NCBI GenBank assembly: GCA_031418215.1
Contig: JANOXC010000061.1
Location: forward strand, 1 to 11,585
Origin: JANOXC01 sp031418215
GTDB taxonomy: Bacteria > Bacteroidota > Bacteroidia > AKYH767-A > OLB10
DNA length: 11,585 bases
Reading direction: 5' to 3'
The position numbers and the translations under genes are program-made. The notes below the pieces were generated by a model that was not told the origin of the DNA, searched no databases, and saw nothing but the letters and a program-made list of their open reading frames with translations. Shown here in pieces: positions 7,416 to 11,585 of this stretch (position 1 is the stretch's first letter; each line of letters opens with the position of its first letter).

Positions 7416-7979
7416 ATGTCGCTAAATACTAAATATCAAACAAACGCCATCGTTAACATTTTTTGTTTTGTAATGTTTCTTAATGGTTGCCGATTAAATT
7501 CTTCACCAATGGATGAGGCTCATCAAAATTCAGGTAATCCATATTATTCCAGGACGGATACAACAATTCTGAATTTGTCAGATGATGAGTGGAAAAAGGT
7601 TTTGCCTGACAGTGTTTACGAAGTAGCACGCAATAAGGGAACTGAAAGGGCATTTACAGGTAAATACTGGGATTTTACCGGTTTAGGAACTTATTACTGT
7701 GCTCCATGTGGCAATAAACTTTTTCGCTCAGATGGAAAGTTTGCCAGCTCTTGCGGTTGGCCTAGTTTTTTTGAAACTTCAAGTGAAAGAAGTGTTTTAT
7801 ACAAACCTGATAATTCTTATGGGATGCGCAGGACAGAGGTATTGTGCAAACGTTGCGGGGCACATTTAGGTCATCTGTTTGACGATGGACCACCCCCAAC
7901 TTTTAAGCGATTCTGCATGAATTCAATTGTATTGGAATTTGATCCTGATCGATCTGAAAAAGGAAAAATATCTAAGTAG
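7416..7979 (+). CDS. msrB: Peptide-methionine (R)-S-oxide reductase MsrB, lipoprotein form
   Basis: 187 residues, longer than cytosolic MsrB because of an N-terminal signal ending FVMFLNGC (predicted lipidated Cys25) and a short linker. It repairs methionine-R-sulfoxide in proteins, here probably envelope proteins. The catalytic domain has both zinc pairs (C95/C98 in YYCAPCGNKLF; C144/C147 in CKRCGAHLGHLF), the catalytic Cys167 in RFCMNS, and Cys113 in SSCGWPSF at the usual recycling position. Nothing essential is missing. It follows the glutathione peroxidase by 19 bp, so the pair couples peroxide removal with repair of oxidised methionine. The next gene is convergent, 43 bp away, with only AT-rich sequence and no clear terminator between. 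Confidence 0.95.
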   Translation: MSLNTKYQTNAIVNIFCFVMFLNGCRLNSSPMDEAHQNSGNPYYSRTDTTILNLSDDEWKKVLPDSVYEVARNKGTERAFTGKYWDFTGLGTYYCAPCGNKLFRSDGKFASSCGWPSFFETSSERSVLYKPDNSYGMRRTEVLCKRCGAHLGHLFDDGPPPTFKRFCMNSIVLEFDPDRSEKGKISK

Positions 7980-8022
7980 TTGTTTTTGAAATTAGCTGCT
8001 TAATTAAAAAGAAAAGTTCTAA

Positions 8023-8463
8023 TTAATTAATATAGTTTTTTTCAATCTTTTTTATTGGTCCCGGACATTCATTTTGATGGCAATTAACACATGATTTAAC
8101 AAGGTTGTTATAAGTGGTAATTGCACTTCGCCCTGCATTACTTTTATGATAATCTTTCAAAGCAGCCAAATACATCATTGCGAATTCATCAAAATTGCCA
8201 CTAATACTTTTGGGATCAGATGGCTTGGCATTCCTTATTTTTTCAAAAGAAAATGGGTAATCACCCTGTATTTCTCCATTTTTTAATCGTACACTTTCTG
8301 TCTCCAAGTGTTTGGCCATATCGCGCATTAATAACGCCAATTCACTGTCACCATTAGGATTAAGTGGTTTAGCGCAATCTTTTTCATTGTTGGCGGTGTT
8401 GCAGGAATTAAGCATGAAACCAACCAAAAATAGAATGAATGTAAGAATAGAAACTTTTCTCAT
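8023..8463 (-). CDS. Small lipoprotein with a single C-terminal CxxCH haem-binding site
   Basis: 146 residues. The signal ends in MLNSC (predicted lipidated Cys21), followed by a polar linker. The body is probably helical, and the only haem motif is near the C-terminus: SCVNCHQNECPGP with C125, C128 and H129. The late position of CxxCH resembles class II (four-helix) cytochromes c, but I cannot assign the family beyond a cytochrome c-like protein. An extra Cys133 follows the motif closely. Probable location is the periplasmic side of a membrane, with a role in electron transfer or haem/redox sensing. It is divergent from glnS and convergent with msrB, so it is likely transcribed alone. Start chosen from the signal peptide. 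Confidence 0.75.
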   Translation of the reverse strand: MRKVSILTFILFLVGFMLNSCNTANNEKDCAKPLNPNGDSELALLMRDMAKHLETESVRLKNGEIQGDYPFSFEKIRNAKPSDPKSISGNFDEFAMMYLAALKDYHKSNAGRSAITTYNNLVKSCVNCHQNECPGPIKKIEKNYIN

Positions 8464-8480
8464 TTGCTTTATTTGTGCTG

Positions 8481-8488
8481 CAAACCTA
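8481..8488 (-). promoter_or_regulatory. Bacteroidota-type -7 box (TAGGTTTG on the minus strand) for the cytochrome lipoprotein
   Basis: The plus strand reads CAAACCTA, an exact TAnnTTTG match on the minus strand, 17 bp upstream of the ATG at 8463. The -33 region has no clear TTTG. The predicted 5' leader is about 10-13 nt. Confidence 0.5.
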
Positions 8489-8576
8489 ATTATTATTCAA
8501 TAAAATTCGAGATCAACAATGATTTCGAGAATAGTAAGGTATGATGAAGCACTCATTTTTAATTGTTCCAATTTGC

Positions 8577-8584
8577 TAAATTTG
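8577..8584 (+). promoter_or_regulatory. Bacteroidota-type -7 box (TAAATTTG) for glnS
   Basis: Exact TAnnTTTG match, 17 bp upstream of the ATG at 8602, the same distance as the box of the divergent gene. It lies inside the possible 13-codon upstream extension from TTG 8563, which argues against that extension. No clear -33 element. Confidence 0.5.
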
Positions 8585-8601
8585 ACCGAATTTTAAATTT
8601 T

Positions 8602-10272
8602 ATGACTGAATTAGTAAAAAGCCTCAATTTTATTGAGGAAATAGTTGAAAATGACATTAAAAAACATGTCAATGATGGACGTGTGCATACTCGTTTCCCT
8701 CCTGAACCCAACGGATATCTTCACATTGGTCATGCTAAAAGTATTTGCCTCAATTTCGGACTGGCGATGAAATACGGTGGTAAAACCAATCTTCGATTTG
8801 ATGATACCAATCCTGTAACCGAAGAAACGGAATATGTGGAGAGTATCAAAGAAGACATTAAATGGCTGGGTTTTAATTGGGAAAATGAACTTTATGCTTC
8901 AGATTATTTTGATGAATTGTTTCAGTTTGCCTGTGATTTAATTGAAAAGGATCTGGCATATGTAGATGATTCAACTTCCGTGGAAATGGCCTCAATGAAA
9001 GGTACACCAACTGAACCCGGAACAAATAGCCCTTATCGCAGTCGCAGTGTAAAAGAAAATATTGATTTATTCGAGCGCATGCGAAATGGTGAATTTCCCG
9101 ATGGAGCGAAAGTTTTGCGTGCAAAAATTGACATGAAGCACATCAATATGCTGATGCGTGATCCGGTTATTTACAGGATTAAACATGCCAGTCATCATCG
9201 AACAGGAGATAAATGGTGTGTTTACCCGATGTACGATTTTGCGCATGGTCAGAGTGACAGCCTTGAAAAAATCACCCATTCTGTTTGTACTTTGGAGTTT
9301 GTGCCACATCGTGAATTATATGAATGGTTTATTGATAAGCTGAAAATATTTCCTTCCCATCAGTATGAGTTTGCACGCTTAAACCTGAATTATACGGTGA
9401 TGAGTAAACGCAAGCTCTTGCAATTGGTAAATGAAAAACTAGTGGATGGTTGGGACGACCCTCGGATGCCAACGCTGAGTGGTATGCGACGGAGAGGTTA
9501 CACAGCAGAAAGCATTCGTTTGTTTTGTGATAAAATAGGTGTTCAAAAACGTGATAATTTAATTGATTTAGGTTTGCTTGAATTCTGTGTTCGTGAACAT
9601 TTGAATAGAATTGCTATGCGTGTGATGGCTGTTACAGATCCAATTAAAGTCATCATCAATAACTATGAAGAAGGAAAAACGGAGGAGTTGGTGAGTGAAA
9701 ACAATTCAGAAGATGAAAACAGCGGGAATCGTCTCATTCCTTTCAGCCGTGAATTATTCATAGAAAGAGTAGATTTCATGGAAGTTCCTCAAAAGAAATG
9801 GTTCCGCCTCTCACCCGGCGCCATGGTCCGGTTAAGGCATGCCTATATTATTCGATGTGATAAAATGGAAAAAGATAATAACGGCAACATATCCGTTTTA
9901 CATTGCACTTATTTTCCGGAGAGTAAGAGTGGGAGTGATACCTCCGGTTTAGCGGTTAAGGGCGTAATCCATTGGGTTAGTGTAAAGCATGCCGTTAAAT
10001 CAGAAGTCAGGATGTATGAGCGATTGTTTACAGTAGAAGATCCTTTGGCAGAGGAAGGAGATTTCAAAAATTTTATTAACCCAAATAGTTTACAGGTGAT
10101 CAAGGAAGCATTTGTTGAACCATCCTTGAGTTTGGCATCACCGGGACAACATTTTCAGTTTGTCAGGAAAGGATATTTCTGTGTTGATAAGGATAGCAAA
10201 AGCGGGGGTTTGATTTTTAATCGTACCGTAACGCTTAAAGATGCATGGGTAAAACAGCAACCATCCCAGTAA
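8602..10272 (+). CDS. glnS: Glutaminyl-tRNA synthetase
   Basis: 556 residues from this ATG; E. coli GlnRS has 554. It charges tRNA-Gln with glutamine in the cytoplasm. The class I signatures are present: PPEPNGYLHIGHAKSI (33-48) with HIGH at 41-44, and VMSKRKLL with the MSK(R) of the KMSKS loop at 267-270. PEPNGYLHIGHAKS is the GlnRS form of this motif, unlike GluRS, and the C-terminal half matches the beta-barrel anticodon-binding domains (the WFRLSPGAMVRLRHAYII region and the later AVKSEVRMYERLF region). A Glu/Asn/Ser-rich insert near residues 355-376 is probably a surface loop. The frame is open upstream to a TTG at 8563, but the ATG is preferred because the length fits and a promoter box overlaps the extension. 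No frameshift or missing motif. Confidence 0.97.
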   Translation: MTELVKSLNFIEEIVENDIKKHVNDGRVHTRFPPEPNGYLHIGHAKSICLNFGLAMKYGGKTNLRFDDTNPVTEETEYVESIKEDIKWLGFNWENELYASDYFDELFQFACDLIEKDLAYVDDSTSVEMASMKGTPTEPGTNSPYRSRSVKENIDLFERMRNGEFPDGAKVLRAKIDMKHINMLMRDPVIYRIKHASHHRTGDKWCVYPMYDFAHGQSDSLEKITHSVCTLEFVPHRELYEWFIDKLKIFPSHQYEFARLNLNYTVMSKRKLLQLVNEKLVDGWDDPRMPTLSGMRRRGYTAESIRLFCDKIGVQKRDNLIDLGLLEFCVREHLNRIAMRVMAVTDPIKVIINNYEEGKTEELVSENNSEDENSGNRLIPFSRELFIERVDFMEVPQKKWFRLSPGAMVRLRHAYIIRCDKMEKDNNGNISVLHCTYFPESKSGSDTSGLAVKGVIHWVSVKHAVKSEVRMYERLFTVEDPLAEEGDFKNFINPNSLQVIKEAFVEPSLSLASPGQHFQFVRKGYFCVDKDSKSGGLIFNRTVTLKDAWVKQQPSQ

Positions 10273-10340
10273 AAAGCGCTTTTTTCTTCAACTTTGTTTT
10301 TCTTTACTAAAGCCATTTATGCTTTCAGTAAATAATGATA

Positions 10341-10348
10341 TATATTTG
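10341..10348 (+). promoter_or_regulatory. Bacteroidota-type -7 box (TATATTTG) for pyrR-pyrB
   Basis: Exact TAnnTTTG match ending only 8 bp before the pyrR ATG at 10357. If used, transcription would start about 0-4 nt before the start codon, giving a near-leaderless mRNA. A clear -33 TTTG is not seen at the usual distance. Confidence 0.5.
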
Positions 10349-10356
10349 CGCTTTGA

Positions 10357-10908
10357 ATGACCGCTCCTTCAAAACTTATTTTCGATCAGAAACATTTTAA
10401 CATTACAATTGAGCGGTTATGTTATCAGTTGATCGAAAATCACGATGATTTTTCTTACAGTGTTATTATTGGTATTCAGCCTAGAGGAATTAATTTATCA
10501 AGGAGAATTTTCAATCGCTTATCCATAATCCTTGATAATAAGCAAATCCAACATGGAGAACTGGACATTAGCTTTTTCCGTGATGACTTTCGTAGGCGGG
10601 AAATGATTGTTCCAAGCGCTACAAATATTGATTTTGTAATAGAAGGAAAGAAGGTAATTCTGGTTGATGACGTGTTGTATACCGGACGTACAATTCGAGC
10701 CGGACTCGATGCTTTACTGGCATTTGGCAGACCTGAAAAAGTAGAATTATTAACCCTTGTGAATCGAAAATTCAGCCGGCATTTGCCTATTGAGCCTGAC
10801 TATATTGGCATTTCAATCGATACAATTTCCTCCGACAAAGTAAAGGTGAGTTGGAAGGAGGCAGAAGGTGAAGACGGAATCTGGTTACAGCATGAACATC
10901 ACACATGA
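10357..10908 (+). CDS. pyrR: PyrR: pyrimidine operon regulator / uracil phosphoribosyltransferase homologue
   Basis: 183 residues; Bacillus PyrR has 181. The PRPP-binding loop VILVDDVLYTGRT (100-112) is intact, preceded by IIGIQPRGINLSRR (37-50) and by GELDISFFRDDF (67-78), matching the PyrR pattern of GIxxRGxxLAxR and DxxxxRDD. In Bacillus, PyrR binds pyr mRNA leaders in response to UMP and also converts uracil plus PRPP to UMP. The segment LVNRKFSRHLPIEPDYIG (134-151) aligns with the usual LVDRGHRELPI stretch but is diverged. The start fits the family length. The spacer to glnS is 84 bp and has no recognisable PyrR-binding stem-loop. The stop TGA overlaps the pyrB ATG (ATGA), so the two are translationally coupled. 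Confidence 0.92.
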   Translation: MTAPSKLIFDQKHFNITIERLCYQLIENHDDFSYSVIIGIQPRGINLSRRIFNRLSIILDNKQIQHGELDISFFRDDFRRREMIVPSATNIDFVIEGKKVILVDDVLYTGRTIRAGLDALLAFGRPEKVELLTLVNRKFSRHLPIEPDYIGISIDTISSDKVKVSWKEAEGEDGIWLQHEHHT

Positions 10909-11585
10909 ACCCAAAACTGAGTGTAAAACATTTATTGGGAATCAAAGGTCTTTCTGTGGCCGATGTAAATCTCATTTTTAATACGGCTGATAATTTCAAG
11001 GACGTCATTAACAGGCCAATAAAAAAAGTACCCTCATTGCGTGATATTACGATTGTCAACCTTTTTTTTGAAAACTCAACCCGTACCAGACTTTCCTTTG
11101 AATTAGCAGAAAAACGCCTTTCAGCTGATATTTTAAATTTTACAGCATCCTCCTCCTCAGTAAGTAAAGGGGAAACACTTTTGGATACAGTCAACAATAT
11201 TTTGGCAATGAAGGTTGATATGGTAGTGATGCGCCATCCCAAACCTGGATCAGCAGTATTTCTCTCTAAAAATATTGATGCAACTATTATTAATGCCGGT
11301 GACGGCACTCATGAGCACCCGACTCAGGCTTTGCTTGACGCTTATTCTATTCGTGAAAAAATGGGAAAAGTAGCTGGTGTGAAGGTGGTAATCATAGGTG
11401 ATATTTTACATTCAAGAGTAGCGCTTTCCAATATTATTTGTCTGAAATTATTAGGTGCAGAAGTCAAGGTTTGTGGTCCAACAACACTCATACCCAGATT
11501 TATTACTTCAATGGGTGTAAAGGTTGAAACCAATTTGCATAAGGCCTTAGAATGGTGCGATGTGGCGAATGTGCTTCGTATTCAG
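10905..11585 (+). CDS. pyrB: Aspartate carbamoyltransferase catalytic subunit (3' truncated)
   Basis: The first 227 residues of a protein usually about 305-310 long; the right edge of the window cuts it. It joins carbamoyl phosphate and aspartate, the committed step of pyrimidine synthesis. FFENSTRTRLSFE (54-66) contains the STRTR carbamoyl-phosphate site (58-62). SSSSVSKGE (82-90) supplies the Ser/Lys loop contributed to the neighbouring subunit, INAGDGTHEHPTQALLD (129-145) has the HPTQ motif, and the visible end VLRIQ begins the conserved LRxQ aspartate-domain motif. The ATG at 10905 lies four bases before the end of pyrR (ATGA overlap), typical of a tight operon. All visible catalytic residues are present. 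More pyr genes downstream are plausible but not visible. Confidence 0.95.
   Translation, partial: MNPKLSVKHLLGIKGLSVADVNLIFNTADNFKDVINRPIKKVPSLRDITIVNLFFENSTRTRLSFELAEKRLSADILNFTASSSSVSKGETLLDTVNNILAMKVDMVVMRHPKPGSAVFLSKNIDATIINAGDGTHEHPTQALLDAYSIREKMGKVAGVKVVIIGDILHSRVALSNIICLKLLGAEVKVCGPTTLIPRFITSMGVKVETNLHKALEWCDVANVLRIQ

Noticed and set aside
6865..8030. ATTAATTAAT motif upstream of gpx (6865) and near the end of the cytochrome gene (8021-8030), flanking gpx-msrB as if a mobile unit
   Set aside because: Short AT-only sequence expected by chance here. There is no target duplication, transposase or compositional change, and the second copy overlaps the cytochrome stop codon.
8563..8601. 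N-terminal extension of GlnRS from TTG 8563
   Set aside because: The exact -7 box at 8577-8584 lies inside it, and the length from ATG 8602 already matches the family.
10787..11308. 173-residue minus-strand open frame over the pyrR/pyrB junction
   Set aside because: It is antisense to pyrR and pyrB, which both carry clear family motifs in their own frames.

Overview
The window looks like an ordinary chromosomal segment of a low-GC Bacteroidota bacterium, probably of the Sphingobacteriia/Chitinophagia/Saprospiria kind. The evidence is AT-rich coding and spacer DNA, almost no Shine-Dalgarno sequences, several exact TAnnTTTG -7 promoter boxes close to start codons, many short lipoprotein signals of the 'SCNAQ' or 'GCYAQ' type, and a GlnRS of the E. 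coli type. This placement is inference, since no rRNA or other lineage marker is present.

Layout. (1) 1-1172: the 3' end of a large Ala/Lys/Glu-rich coiled-coil protein built from 219-bp (73-residue) tandem repeats, ending in a small globular domain I do not recognise. (2) 1374-2582: a saccharopine dehydrogenase (lysine-forming, Lys1-like) family enzyme, convergent with the next group and separated from it by 2 bp. (3) 5741-2585, minus strand: a probable three-gene unit with an OPT-family transporter, a WCGWC thioredoxin-fold lipoprotein and a WCKPC TlpA/ResA-like lipoprotein. (4) 5975-6736: a TMEM175-type potassium channel gene broken by one in-frame TAA. (5) 6881-7979: an exported glutathione peroxidase and a lipoprotein methionine sulfoxide reductase B, probably co-transcribed. 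(6) 8463-8023, minus strand: a small lipoprotein with one C-terminal CxxCH haem site. (7) 8602-10272: glutaminyl-tRNA synthetase. (8) 10357 to the right edge: pyrR and pyrB (truncated), overlapping by ATGA.

Function. Five predicted exported or lipid-anchored redox proteins (two thioredoxin-fold proteins, GPx, MsrB, a monohaem cytochrome) lie within 6 kb, so envelope thiol and oxidative-damage chemistry is the main theme of the middle of the window. The right end is translation (glnS) and pyrimidine synthesis (pyrR-pyrB).

I found no tRNA, rRNA, CRISPR array, insertion sequence, phage gene or convincing intrinsic terminator. No gene-free stretch exceeds 300 bases; the longest are 5742-5974 (233 bp, holding an (AT)8 tract) and 1173-1373 (201 bp, AT-rich, no clear signal). 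I see no sign of a novel multi-gene system. The points most worth a second look are the tandem-repeat protein, the nonsense-interrupted TMEM175 gene, and the apparently near-leaderless pyrR-pyrB transcript.
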